DNA of 37,304 bases from Actinomycetes bacterium (GTDB lineage Bacteria; Actinomycetota; Actinomycetes; JAHEKZ01), in NCBI GenBank assembly GCA_027118455.1, contig JAJAYZ010000019.1, positions 1-37,304 of the forward strand, read 5' to 3'. A model generated the notes under the pieces. The model made no database searches. It was not told where the DNA came from and was given only the letters and a program-made list of their open reading frames with translations. Position 1 is the first letter of the stretch; each line of letters starts with the position of its first letter. This document shows, piece by piece, positions 9,022 through 17,947 of this stretch. Made by a program: the position numbers and the translations under genes.

Positions 9022-9807
9022 GTGACCGGAACCGAAACATCAACGGCGGTCGCTACGGGGGTCACGAGCGAACGCCTCAGGGGGCTGCACCGTTGGAACG
9101 TCGGTTTGACCGTCCTGCATCTTGGTCAGGCTGTTCTGATCCTGTTCCTGACCAGCGACTTCGCGATCGCGGTGACGTCGTCGTTCCCGGAGGGCCCTCC
9201 AGGGACGGCAGTGCCGGCCCCATCAACGCTGTTCGAGGTCAGGATCGGGTGGGCCATCGCTCTCTTCCTCGTCTTGGCGGCACTGGATCATCTGCTGACG
9301 GCGACCTTCGCTCGGGACGTGTACGAGCGTGACCTTCAGTGCGGAATCAACCGCTTCCGATGGGTCGAGTACTCCATCAGCGCCACAGTGATGGTCATCC
9401 TGATCAGCTTCTACTGGGGAATCACGTCGATCAATACTGTGATCGTCATTGCCGGTGCCAACGTCGGGATGATCCTGTTCGGATGGCTCCAGGAGCGGAT
9501 GAACCCTCCGGGGCGCACCTCGACGACGATGCTTCCCTTCTGGTTCGGTGCGCTCGTGGGGATCACCCCGTGGGTGGCGATGACCGTCAACATCGTCGGC
9601 TCAACCACGATCCCTGGGGCCGTCTACGCCATCTTCATCGTTCAGGGAATCTTCTTCTTCTGCTTCGGCCTCAACCAGTGGCTTCAGTATCGCGTAGTCG
9701 GCCGCTGGGCCTACTACGCGTTCGGTGAGAAGACTTATCTGGTGCTCAGCCTCGGAGCGAAGTCCCTCTTGGCCTGGCAGATCTTCGCTGTGTCGCTCGC
9801 CTCCTGA
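9022..9807 (+). CDS. heliorhodopsin
   Basis: This is a 261-residue seven-helix retinal protein of the heliorhodopsin family, inverted in the membrane relative to type-1 rhodopsins and thought to be sensory or regulatory rather than a pump. The GTG start at 9022 has AAGGAG upstream. Diagnostic segments are LHRWNVGLTVLHLGQA (helix 1), RIGWAIALFLVLAALDHLL (helix 2), WVEYSISAT with the probable counterion Glu116 (helix 3), ANVGMILFGWLQE and NPPGR (loop), LNQWLQYR and SLGAKSLLAWQ with the Schiff-base Lys247 (helix 7). Length is normal for the family and no frameshift is visible. Divergent blh can supply retinal. A flavocytochrome relic follows 51 bases downstream. The physiological role is inferred only. 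Confidence 0.93.
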   Translation: MTGTETSTAVATGVTSERLRGLHRWNVGLTVLHLGQAVLILFLTSDFAIAVTSSFPEGPPGTAVPAPSTLFEVRIGWAIALFLVLAALDHLLTATFARDVYERDLQCGINRFRWVEYSISATVMVILISFYWGITSINTVIVIAGANVGMILFGWLQERMNPPGRTSTTMLPFWFGALVGITPWVAMTVNIVGSTTIPGAVYAIFIVQGIFFFCFGLNQWLQYRVVGRWAYYAFGEKTYLVLSLGAKSLLAWQIFAVSLAS

Positions 9808-9858
9808 AGGCGAGCGCGGTCTGCTTCCCAACGCGCCCTCCTGTCGAGTCACACGGAC

Positions 9859-10781
9859 GTGGTCGTGGGCGATCTGCGGTGGTATCGACAAGGTGAGAGC
9901 ATTTGGCAGCCCCCGGGACGGGGGATTCCGATGTACAGCCTCAACGTGCGCGGGACCGTGTGGATAGCCGTCTACCTAGTATTCATCCTCGCCCCGATGT
10001 TCGCGATGCTCTTCGGGGTATTGCCGCCGGCACGCGCTTTCTGGACAGAGTTCTCGATGGCGTTGGGCTACGCCGGCTTGGCGACTATGGGGCTCCAGTT
10101 CGGGCTCACCGCGCGCTTTCGGTGCGTCACCGAGCCGTGGGGCGAGGACGTGATTTACCACTTTCACCGCAAGATCTCGCTGCTCAGTTCCTTCCGGGCG
10201 CCGTGGCGTGCGAAGCTGCACCTGAAGTACGAGACCTGGCACGTCACCCACCTCGTGATGACCGTCGTCGCCGTCACCACGGGGTTGCTTCACGTGGTGG
10301 GTTGGACGTTCTACCTCGTCGACCCGGCGAAGCGGGCACTGTGGATCGGTCTGACGGTGTTCCGGATCGGGCTGTTGCTGTCTGTGCGCCTGGTCAAGCC
10401 GATGTTCATGCTTCGCCGCCCTTACCGCATCATCGAAGTCCGCGCCGAACACGGCGAAACCACGATGACGACCGACCCGTGATCTTGCTTTACGGCGGTA
10501 AGGACGGGGAATCAGCTTCCTTCCGTGAGGAGCTGGAGTCGCTGAAAGCACGATTGAATCTGACCGTCGTGCACGTACTGGCCGCGGCACCTGTTGGCTG
10601 GACCGGCGAGGCGGGTCTCATCACCGCCGAAGTGTTCAAGCGCCACCTGCCGCCGCCGTATGCCGACCACCAGTACTTCATATGCGGGCCGGACGTGCTG
10701 ATGGATGCAATCGAAGCGGCTCTCGGCGACCTGAAGGTGCCGATGTCCAAATACCATTTCGAGCGTTACAGCTTCGTCTAG
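9859..10781 (+). pseudogene. ferric-reductase-like flavocytochrome with two internal deletions
   Basis: The N-terminal part reads RWYRQGESIWQPPG, MYSLNVRG and a hydrophobic helix, typical of membrane ferredoxin/ferric reductase-like flavoproteins. The C-terminal part reads LLYGGKDGE, LNLTVVHVL, YFICGP and SKYHFERYSFV, the end of the NAD-binding domain. Two blocks are missing. Near 10185 the frame jumps from HRKISLLS directly to SFRAPWRAK, losing haem-binding helices. Near 10480 it jumps from MTTDP/stop to PVILLYGG with a frame change, losing the FAD-binding domain and the start of the NAD domain. The first frame ends at the TGA at 10480-10482. The product would not be a working oxidoreductase. 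It is co-directional with and 51 bases after heliorhodopsin. Confidence 0.75.
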
Positions 10782-10791
10782 GGAGACCCCG

Positions 10792-11013
10792 ATGCGCCGG
10801 TTGCTTGCCGACCGGCTGGTCGTGGCCACCGCGCTGATAGTGGTGGTGATGGCGCCTCTCTTCGCCCTCGTGCGGATAACCGCACAGGCGAACGCAGCGA
10901 CCTGCGAGGTCGGCGTGTGCTGTCCTCACAAGAGGCCAAACCAATCCAACGTCCTAGCACGTAGGACCAGGGTACGGAAGGCAGCGTGCCGACATGCACA
11001 TCCTTGCCGTTGA
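10792..11013 (+). CDS. small single-helix membrane peptide, possibly truncated
   Basis: The ATG at 10792 has an AGGGAG-like site and follows the flavocytochrome relic by ten bases. Of 73 codons, the first 30 encode a basic start and one hydrophobic helix (LVVATALIVVVMAPLFALV). Cysteines follow (TCEVGVCCPH), and then a basic tail that looks like read-through into non-coding sequence. It may be a truncated downstream member of the same former operon. Function is unknown. Confidence 0.35.
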   Translation: MRRLLADRLVVATALIVVVMAPLFALVRITAQANAATCEVGVCCPHKRPNQSNVLARRTRVRKAACRHAHPCR

Positions 11014-11093
11014 TACTGGAGAGAAGATCCGCGCCATCCTCGAGCTCACATTTGGTCTCGATCTCGAACCCGGTCATCCAAATACCCTGCATG

Positions 11094-11591
11094 TCAAATG
11101 GCGTGGTGCCTGCTTCGGGCGTTTGTGCGGAGAAGCATTCTGTAGGCCCACGACCCGACGCACCACAGCGTGATGGCGAGTGTGGCGCCTCCGATAGCGA
11201 CGATTCCTCCCAGGATGTACCCCGCGGCGGGCGCGCCGTGTTGAAAGGACAAGGCTGATCCGGTCAGCAGGATGGTCGAAAAGAGGTAGGAGAACCTCCT
11301 CGGTGTGGGTGTGGACGGCAACGGGGTGGCCCGGAACAGGTGACGGACGCCGAGGTTGTAGGCGACGTCGATGAACATTCCCCTGGGTAACAGAGCCCCG
11401 CTGAGGGTGATCAGGGCCATCGTCCCTAGCCAGAGGGATGATTGCAGGGTTAGCCCGATGACGATGCAGGCTGTGCCAACGACGGGTGTAAAGCGAAGCG
11501 GCAGAGCATAAATACGCTTGGCCTCATCGTCGAGGCAGTCAAATCCTTGTCGGTCGAGGTTGGCCTTCTCGAAAGCGCTCAGTGGTGGCAT
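11094..11591 (-). CDS. DUF4395-like membrane protein
   Basis: This 165-residue protein has ATG at 11591 and an AAAGG site upstream. Its first half has a soluble N-terminus (DRQGFDCLDDEAKRIYALP) followed by two hydrophobic helices. Its second half reads FRATPLPSTPTPRRFSYLF and a helix pair ending in a small-residue WCVGSWAYRMLL segment, the layout of DUF4395 proteins. That family has no proven activity; members often sit near thioredoxin or redox genes. It is isolated here, convergent with the heliorhodopsin operon. The family assignment is from pattern memory and moderately sure. Confidence 0.6.
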   Translation of the reverse strand: MPPLSAFEKANLDRQGFDCLDDEAKRIYALPLRFTPVVGTACIVIGLTLQSSLWLGTMALITLSGALLPRGMFIDVAYNLGVRHLFRATPLPSTPTPRRFSYLFSTILLTGSALSFQHGAPAAGYILGGIVAIGGATLAITLWCVGSWAYRMLLRTNARSRHHAI

Positions 11592-12007
11592 TCCCAGAGC
11601 CTTTCTGTCTGTGAACAGTCGAACGGCAGACGTCTGTCCAGCGGCCAGGGAGAATGCGCCGATCGTGCTGACTGGCCACCTGCGGTCGGTCAGCTCCTTG
11701 TGAGAGACGGACCGGCCGGTTGGCCGCTGCAGCGCCCATGATCTTGGTCAACGGAGATGGTGGGGGTGGCTCCAACGTGCCCCCTCACCCGCTCCCAAGT
11801 CGTCGGCTCGAAACTAAAAGGCTACCCGGGTCTGGCGTGAGCAGCGAAAGAGCGGTGCGCGGTCCCTGGTTGAGTACCCGAGCCAACCTCGGCAGGAACG
11901 CGGCCATCCTGGCCGCGTCGCGCACCCAGCCTGTACCGGGCGGAAGTGGCAGAACTCGTTGCGGTGTTCGAGACTACGGTGCCGCGCTGGGGTTCTCGCA
12001 TCTGGAC
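11592..12007. other. intergenic stretch without recognisable gene
   Basis: Open frames here have no recognisable domain, poor starts and overlap on both strands. Nothing supported is seen apart from the likely promoter of the DUF4395 gene at the left end. Confidence 0.4.
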
Positions 12008-12160
12008 ATGCAACCGGCGCCAGCGTCGAAGAAGTCGACGGTCAGCAAAAGGGCAGCCAAGAAGCCCACAGCCAACAAGGCGACCGCAAAGAAGCTCGCG
12101 GCCAAGCGAACCGCTGCCAAGACCGCGAAGAAGGCGTCACCCAACCGCCGGAGCGCGTAG
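12008..12160 (+). other. Lys/Ala-rich basic tail ORF (possible Ku C-terminal remnant)
   Basis: Fifty codons from an ATG at 12008 encode almost only Lys, Ala, Thr, Arg and Ser, in repeats such as KRAAKKP and KTAKKA, with no folded domain. Such tails end actinobacterial Ku proteins and some nucleoid proteins. Because a LigD polymerase-domain relic converges on it 50 bases downstream, it may be the last scrap of a ku gene. No Ku core is visible upstream, so this stays a guess. Confidence 0.3.
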
Positions 12161-12209
12161 AACTACAGGGCCAGCGACGCCCTTGGCACTGCCACGAAGG
12201 GTTGATCTC

Positions 12210-12857
12210 AACCCCGAAGTGAGTATGCAGTGATCGTGGTCTTGGCCGGGTGGTTCGGACTCCAGTCGATGAGGACCTTGTCCTTGCAACCACACTTTGC
12301 CATGTTGAGCGTGACCAGCGCCGGCAGGGCTTTCGTCGCGGCTTCAGCGATCTCGCTCGCGTACTCGCCACTGGCCCCCTTGTGCTTGGACGCGCGCCAC
12401 TTGGCGTAGACGTGGATGCCTTTACTACAGCTGGTGACCGCGCGCTGTCCATGCCATCTTCAGCGAGCTTCTCGTGAAGCCACAATGCAATCTCGGCGCG
12501 CTCGGCTAGGCCCACGTCGGGGCCGGGATCTAGATCTAAGACCAAACGGTCGATCCGCTTCCCGTCTCCGAGGGCCTGCCACTGGAACGTGAAGCTCCAG
12601 CGCGTTCTGTTGTGCGAACCAGACCAAGGTGGCGGGCTCGATGGGGATCGGATTGGCCACCGCCCCGTCGGAGTCGTCAAGCGTGATGCGCTCAATCCAG
12701 TCCGGCGCGTGGTCGGGGAGGTGCTTCTCGAAGAACGGCTGACTGGTGACACCGCGCGGCCGACGGACCCGTGTGACAGGTAAAGGACACGATCGGGATG
12801 GATGATGCGGATCGTTCGCCCTCCGACCACGATGGCATCAGCAGGTGGCGTACCCAT
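12210..12857 (-). pseudogene. LigD-type DNA polymerase/primase domain relic (NHEJ)
   Basis: Minus-strand segments in all three frames join into a LigD polymerase domain: TIRIIHPDRVLYLSH, then ANPIPIEPATLVWFAQQNALELHVP, then QWQALGDGKRIDRLVLDLDPG, ALWLHEKLAEDGMDSA, and finally VTLNMAKCGCKDKVLIDWS and NHPAKTTITAYSLRG. The LDLDPG motif carries the metal-binding Asp pair. At least four frameshifts separate the pieces, and the central part just after the N-terminal segment is compressed. Intact homologues prime and fill ends in bacterial non-homologous end joining with Ku. This copy cannot make a full protein. Confidence 0.75.
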
Positions 12858-13233
12858 GTCTCATGGAATCAGGCCCTGCCAACAGCAGCGGTGTCAAGAT
12901 CGGCGTGACCATCGCAGGTGGCCGAGCTTAAACAGGTAGCCCACTGTGAGCGACTCGGTCAGCATCCTCCGGCCGGGCCTTTCGGGTCAGTTCCCTTGGC
13001 CCTGTGACAAGTGAGGCCCGAATCCAACAGGTCTTTGGATTCTGGCAACAAACTGCCGCAATGACGGGGTCGTCCGGATGCAGAACCCCAGTGGTCGTGC
13101 GCCATCGGTCGATGTTGGCCAGGCTTGAACCCTCTCTGAGGGTGCGCTGCGTCGCGGACTATCGATGATGCCGTGGCGGTCGAATTCCGGTACTCTCCGA
13201 TGCTACTGGTCGCCCGGCGCGGAGGACACGGAT
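12858..13233. other. upstream region of phosphatase gene
   Basis: No gene is recognised. It contains a hairpin listed separately. The ribosome binding site GGAGG at 13221-13225 decides the start of the next gene. Confidence 0.4.
13020..13042. promoter_or_regulatory. 8-bp inverted repeat, operator or hairpin
   Basis: GAATCCAA-N7-TTGGATTC is a perfect dyad about 190 bases upstream of the phosphatase start. It lacks a T-run, so an operator is as likely as a terminator. No binding protein can be named. Confidence 0.3.
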
Positions 13234-15306
13234 ATGGTGATGGATCACGCGCCCCAGATCTTGACCGTTCCGGCGAGGACGCCTGTTCCTGTCATCCGCT
13301 TCAACGTATACGTCGCTCTCGCTGCCACCACGGCGGCCGCTGTTTCGTATACCGCGTTCATTTCGGTTCGAGGCCTTCCGCCGACGGGTTTGGCGGTCAT
13401 ACTCTTCGCGTCAGCCCCCCTCTGCGGCGCGCTAGCCCTGCCGATCCTCCATAGCCGAGCCCGAGCTGAGCAAGACGACGCGCTGCGCTGGTTCAGTTTC
13501 GGTCTGGGCCTTTCGGTCCTGGCTCTCTTCCTGCAGCTCATTTCGCTTCCTGCCGTCATGGGCGACGACGGGCCCTTGAACACAAGCAATCAAGGGAGCG
13601 CGTGGCTGTATCTGCTCTTCCACCTAACTCTGGTGGTGTCGGCTGCAGCCGCTGCCTTCCGGCTCGACACCCGTTGGTGCCACACGTTCATGTGGGTTTC
13701 CCTCGCATGCGTGGTTAGCTCCGCCCTGAGCTTCGTTCCCCCGATCGAACTCATTACCGCTGACCAAGAGTTCACTCGCACGTTGAGCATCATCCAGTAC
13801 TGCCTAACGATTCTGTTGGCCCTGGCTCTGTGGGCATGGGTAGTGCGAACGCGTGCGAGCTCAGGACCGCTCCGAGGCTGGGTGAGCCTCACCCTCCTGC
13901 TTATGACGTATGAGGTGCTGTTAAACGCCTTAGCTGAACGTCGCTTCGATGCAATCTGGTGGTCAAGTCTGACGATGAGGTCGGCATCCTTTGTGGTATT
14001 AGCCTTGGGTTGCGTCCTCACCGTCACCTCGCAACTGCGCCGTTTCGAGGGCTACAGCGAGCGTGAGATATCACGACGTGAATCTGAACTTGACGAGTCG
14101 ATTTTTATCGGTGAGCAGATGCTGGCATCGGCAACCAGGCTGGCCGCCGCGGTTCGGCCCCAAGAGGTCGCTGAAGTCGTCGCGGAGACAATCCGTTCCA
14201 CCGCCCATTTGAAGCACGTCAAAGTTGTTGACATCCATCCCACTGAGGCGGGAACGCGGACCCTATTCGCATCCGAGAGTACGCCGAGTGATCAGCGCGC
14301 ACTGGACGCGATTGTTAAGTTTGCGATGTCCGGTACCGCAGTCCTGATGCCGCCCGCGAATGGCGACGGGAGTCTCGAACAGAACGCTGCAGCCATGCGG
14401 AACATTGAAGAGCAGTTTCCGACTGCCATCGGACTGCCCTTACGAGTGGGCGGCTTGGTCATCGGAGCCTTCGCCGGTGTCGATTCGCAGAGTCGACAGT
14501 GGTCAGATTGGACGCGACAATTGTTAGATGGGCTCGTCGCGCAGACTGGGCCAGCCCTCTCGCGCGCCCGCCTCTTCGAACTTGAACATCAGACAGCGGA
14601 GGCTCTGCAGTTAGCGCTATTGCCCGAACGACTCCCGACCGTCGAAGGCGTGCAACTCGCCGGAAGGTACATGGCCGGTCAGAGTGGGGTTCTGGTGGGC
14701 GGCGACTGGTACGACTGCATCGAACTTCCTGATGGCAGGCTCTCCCTTATCGTCGGGGATGTGATGGGCAAGGGCATCAAGGCCGCCACGCTGATGGGCC
14801 GCATGAGAGAAGCAAGTCGGGTTCTTGTCAGTGTTGACCCTGCACCTTCAGTCGTACTCGACGGACTGAACGATCTGGTCCTTGCCGCCGACACTGGTCA
14901 AATCGTCACAGTGGCGTGTCTCCTTCTAGACCCCAACAATTACCGAGCGACTTCTGCACTTGCTGGTCATCCATCGCCCATCCTGATCTCTCCGTCAGGG
15001 ATCGCCGAACGGATCGGCCAAGACGCTGGCAGGTCGCCACTCTTGGGGGTGGCGTCTCCAACTGAGAAGCGGCCCGAGGTGGAACTTCCACTCGAGCCGG
15101 GCTGTGCATTGGTCATGTATACGGACGGGTTGGTCGAGAGCCGTTCCGGAACCACCGATGGAGTCGATCGACTGCTCGGTGTGTGTGCCCAGGTCCAGCA
15201 GAAAGGGTTAGCTTGCGAAGAATTCGCTTCTGCAGTCTTAAGCAGCCGCCAGTCGGGGGAGGATCAGCCGGACGACATAGCGCTGTTGGTTGCGTTGTTA
15301 AGTTAG
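13234..15306 (+). CDS. membrane-anchored GAF-domain SpoIIE/PP2C phosphatase (RsbU-like)
   Basis: This is a 690-residue protein. ATG at 13234 is chosen over upstream ATGs because GGAGG lies eight bases before it. About eight hydrophobic helices fill residues 20-285 (MASE-like sensor region). They are followed by a short charged linker (SEREISRRESELDES), a GAF domain (about 295-450) and a C-terminal PP2C phosphatase (about 470-690). Its metal-binding motifs are GGDWYD at about 489-494, VGDVMGKG, LAGHPSP, MYTDGLVE and DDIALLV. Such proteins dephosphorylate anti-sigma-factor antagonists in partner-switching stress pathways. No anti-sigma kinase or antagonist gene is adjacent, so its partner is elsewhere. 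All motifs look intact. Confidence 0.9.
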   Translation: MVMDHAPQILTVPARTPVPVIRFNVYVALAATTAAAVSYTAFISVRGLPPTGLAVILFASAPLCGALALPILHSRARAEQDDALRWFSFGLGLSVLALFLQLISLPAVMGDDGPLNTSNQGSAWLYLLFHLTLVVSAAAAAFRLDTRWCHTFMWVSLACVVSSALSFVPPIELITADQEFTRTLSIIQYCLTILLALALWAWVVRTRASSGPLRGWVSLTLLLMTYEVLLNALAERRFDAIWWSSLTMRSASFVVLALGCVLTVTSQLRRFEGYSEREISRRESELDESIFIGEQMLASATRLAAAVRPQEVAEVVAETIRSTAHLKHVKVVDIHPTEAGTRTLFASESTPSDQRALDAIVKFAMSGTAVLMPPANGDGSLEQNAAAMRNIEEQFPTAIGLPLRVGGLVIGAFAGVDSQSRQWSDWTRQLLDGLVAQTGPALSRARLFELEHQTAEALQLALLPERLPTVEGVQLAGRYMAGQSGVLVGGDWYDCIELPDGRLSLIVGDVMGKGIKAATLMGRMREASRVLVSVDPAPSVVLDGLNDLVLAADTGQIVTVACLLLDPNNYRATSALAGHPSPILISPSGIAERIGQDAGRSPLLGVASPTEKRPEVELPLEPGCALVMYTDGLVESRSGTTDGVDRLLGVCAQVQQKGLACEEFASAVLSSRQSGEDQPDDIALLVALLS

Positions 15307-15634
15307 TCACCACTGAGGCGGCAACCACAACGGACGCTGCATTGATGGCCTAGCGTAGCGAGCTACGCTTGACGCGCCAGGCCTTGAGGATGCGGCGCAA
15401 CGTTTCCCGTCCACCTTCAGGATTTCAGATGTTGGCGCGAGAGTCCTCCCGCGGGGGCGCGGGCCGTGACCGTTGATGGCTCATCGGAGATTGGACTGCA
15501 TCCCCCTTTGGAACCAGGCGAAACACGGAAGCATCAACCAAAAGGGGCTGATTACGCGCAGGGCTGCGGACCAAGGTAGGGGAGAGCCTACGCAAAGGGG
15601 TCGATGAACTCTGGGCGGCGTTGGTCAGCGGCTT
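15307..15634. other. intergenic stretch
   Basis: No coding region is recognised in these 328 bases. A strong palindrome lies at 15352-15369 (listed separately), and what follows looks like decayed sequence leading into the PLD fragment. Confidence 0.4.
15352..15369. terminator. perfect palindrome downstream of phosphatase gene
   Basis: AGCGTAGC-GA-GCTACGCT is a perfect eight-base inverted repeat 45 bases after the phosphatase stop. It would fold as a hairpin with a four-base loop. There is no T-run, as is common in high-GC genomes. It could terminate the phosphatase transcript or be an operator. Confidence 0.4.
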
Positions 15635-15865
15635 CCTCGGGTGCGCCACGACAGCGAGCCCAGCGCGGCGTTCGTGGACGGGTCCTCAGCCGGCTTCGCG
15701 CGTTCGCTGCGGCTCGAGCTCGTCCACGAGCACCTCGGGACGGCCTCGTCCGGCCATGTCCTCGACGATCCCGTGGAGTGGTTCGACGCTTCCGGGACGC
15801 GACGAAGGCCCTGGACGACTGGCACCTCGGCGGCAGCGTCGGAGAGCGGCTCCCGTAGGACTGGC
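15635..15865 (+). pseudogene. C-terminal fragment of phospholipase-D-like protein
   Basis: The plus strand reads RHDSEPSAAFVDG, then FARSLRLELVHEHLG and DDPVEWFDA. One frame over it reads FRDATKALDDWHLGG. This matches, in order, the C-terminal part of the intact HKD protein at 16237-17898 (THDSELSIAVLDE, FARDVRLQLWAEHL, AEAFAAF, ALQAWHDGG). One frameshift near 15790 is needed. The catalytic half is absent. The fragment runs straight into an AraC-type fragment. Confidence 0.6.
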
Positions 15866-15884
15866 GGCATCGTGACCGTGTGTG

Positions 15885-16115
15885 GGGACCGCATGTCGTT
15901 GGCCGAACTTGCCTCGCTCGTGTCCATGGCCCGTACCACCTGGGCCGCCGGCTCCGGGTGGCCCAAGGTTGTGCTCCGCACCGGTAAGTGCTTCAGCAAC
16001 GGGTGGAGCACGCTCAAGGACTCCTCCACCGAACACGGCTGGCGATCGGAGATGTCGCAGTCGACAGCGGGTTCTATGACCAGGCTTATCTGACCCGCGC
16101 CGTCACCCAAGGAAT
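15885..16115 (+). pseudogene. AraC/GlxA-type DNA-binding domain relic
   Basis: The first helix-turn-helix is recognisable as MSLAELASLVSMAR in one frame. The second, in another frame, reads RVEHAQGLLHRTRLAIGDVAVDSG and FYDQAYLTRAV, the classical AraC C-terminal helix pair. At least one frameshift separates them and no ligand-binding domain precedes. It is non-functional as it stands. Confidence 0.65.
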
Positions 16116-16236
16116 CGCATCACACCCGGGCGATACAGACTCGACGGCAAGCATCGCGAGTCCTCCCCCTGGCCTGATCCAGGTTTCAGAAACCACCTGC
16201 GGCTGCACACAGTCGTCCTGCTGCTGGGCGCCTGTG

Positions 16237-17898
16237 TTAGGGGCGTCTGCGTAGCCGGTCGCGCCAGGGGCGTCCGTCCGGGTCGCACACCAACCGGTAC
16301 AGCGGGAAGGCCCAGAGGCGCTGCGCCGCGGTTACTTTCTCCGGATGGTGGCGACGGATGCGGCCCGGCGGTCTCGTCCCGCGACGCCCGCCGTCGTGCC
16401 AGGCCTGCAGAGCTTCGGCCTGCCGGGCGAACGCGGCGAATGCCTCCGCCGGTTCCAGCAGGTCGTCGAGGTCGTCAGGTCTTCGGTCGAGGTGTTCAGC
16501 CCACAGCTGCAGGCGTACGTCGCGGGCGAAGACCCGTGCGCCCTCCCCGGTGCCAGCCACGTCTTGGGGCTCGCGGGGGTCTAGGTCCTCGTCGAGGACG
16601 GCGATCGAGAGTTCGCTGTCGTGCGTCCACGAGCGCCGGTTCAGGTTGTCAGAGCCGACCATCGCCCACACATCGTCGACCACCACCACCTTCGCGTGCA
16701 CATACACAGGCACGCCCTCGTGGTTTTCGACGTCGTACACCGCGAACCGGTCACACCCTGCGGCGGCAATGATCCGCATCGCGTCCTGACGACCCAGGAG
16801 GGCGGGTAGGCGGGTCACCGTCCCGTCGCTGTCCGGGTAACGCGGCACGACGACCACGACGTACAGGTGCGGGTTGCGTACCAACGCCTGCGCGAGCAAC
16901 CGCGCGGCGGCCTTGGACCAGAGGTACTGGTCCTCCAGGTAGACCAGTCCGCGGGCCCGCGCGAAGGCCTTGCGGTAGGCGCGGGCGATACTGCGCTCGC
17001 CGTGCGGCGCGAACGGGTACCGCCGGAGTCTGGCCGGGTAGGTGCGCAGCACCTGGACTGCGTGCGATCCGGGTCGGTTGGTTTCGTCGTCTGGCACCGG
17101 TTCCGGAAGCGGGCGGCTCGTCATCGCGCCGATGTGGTAGGCGTGGTCGTAGAGTTGGCGTATCGGGCTCGAGAGGTCGAGGACGCTGCTGCCATACCAG
17201 CGCTCGCGGAAGGTGTGCTCGAGGTCGTGTACCGCCGGGCCGCTCACCTCGGCCTGGATGTCGTGCCATGGGGGGCGTGGCCCGTAGGCCTCGGGGAAGT
17301 CCATGACCTGCGGGTCCCCGCGGTGCTCGGAGTCGTCGTTGCGGCTGTAGCCCAGGTCGATCCCACCCACGAATGCGACGTCACGTTCCGGCTCGCCGCG
17401 GTGGCGGACCACGACCAGCTTTTGGTGGTGACTCCCTGCGCGCCGGGTGCGGGAGTCAAGCAGGACCTGGCCGCCGTCCTCGCCGATGGTCCGGACGAAG
17501 TCGGCGTTCGCCTCCTCGGACTGGTGTAGGGCCTTGGGGTGCGAGCGCCACAGCAGTCCGAATACGGCCACGCCTCGGGAGGCCGCCCTGCCGAGAACCG
17601 ATCCGATCTCGGTGCCAGCGCCGCCCAGCAGTTCATTGAGGTCGCCGCGGAAGTCCAGGAAGTAGACCTCGTCCCCTGGCTGCGTTGACTCCAGCTCCAC
17701 GCAGAGCCGCGTGAAGTAGCTCCGGCCGTCGACCAGTGGAACAACTCGGTTGCCCGTGCTGTACGCGCGCAGGTCCGTGGCCGGGTTGGCGCGGTCGCTT
17801 TCCCCGAGGAACCAGGCGACGATCGCGGGGTCGTCTACCGGCGGCGCCTCGGCGTCCTGTTCGAGCGGGTCATTTTCGGGAGCGCTGTCGGGCCGCAC
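16237..17898 (-). CDS. phospholipase D-like (HKD) family protein, cardiolipin-synthase type
   Basis: This 553-residue protein starts at GTG 17898, with no strong ribosome binding site. Two HKD-type motifs are present. The second is complete: HAKxxxxD at 401-408 with GSDNLNRRS following. The first has HHQK at 157-160 with VAFVGGIDLG downstream, but Arg replaces the usual Asp (position 165) and a short insert follows. The N-terminal domain (about 50-120) contains FLDFRGDLNELL. Family members transfer phosphatidyl groups or hydrolyse phosphodiesters at the membrane. No signal peptide or transmembrane helix is visible, so a cytoplasmic or peripheral location is likely. Two decayed relatives lie within 4 kb on either side. 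Confidence 0.85.
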   Translation of the reverse strand: MRPDSAPENDPLEQDAEAPPVDDPAIVAWFLGESDRANPATDLRAYSTGNRVVPLVDGRSYFTRLCVELESTQPGDEVYFLDFRGDLNELLGGAGTEIGSVLGRAASRGVAVFGLLWRSHPKALHQSEEANADFVRTIGEDGGQVLLDSRTRRAGSHHQKLVVVRHRGEPERDVAFVGGIDLGYSRNDDSEHRGDPQVMDFPEAYGPRPPWHDIQAEVSGPAVHDLEHTFRERWYGSSVLDLSSPIRQLYDHAYHIGAMTSRPLPEPVPDDETNRPGSHAVQVLRTYPARLRRYPFAPHGERSIARAYRKAFARARGLVYLEDQYLWSKAAARLLAQALVRNPHLYVVVVVPRYPDSDGTVTRLPALLGRQDAMRIIAAAGCDRFAVYDVENHEGVPVYVHAKVVVVDDVWAMVGSDNLNRRSWTHDSELSIAVLDEDLDPREPQDVAGTGEGARVFARDVRLQLWAEHLDRRPDDLDDLLEPAEAFAAFARQAEALQAWHDGGRRGTRPPGRIRRHHPEKVTAAQRLWAFPLYRLVCDPDGRPWRDRLRRRP

Positions 17899-17947
17899 CC
17901 GTGCATCATGTCAGCATCCGACCCCTCCGGCGTTGCGACTACCGGTT

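Noticed and set aside
9022..9807. Type-1 proton-pumping rhodopsin
   Set aside because: Helix sequences match the heliorhodopsin pattern, and the DTE/DTS pump motif is absent.
15604..16093. Single gene spanning 15604-16093
   Set aside because: The frames join two unrelated families (PLD C-terminus then AraC HTH) and require frameshifts.
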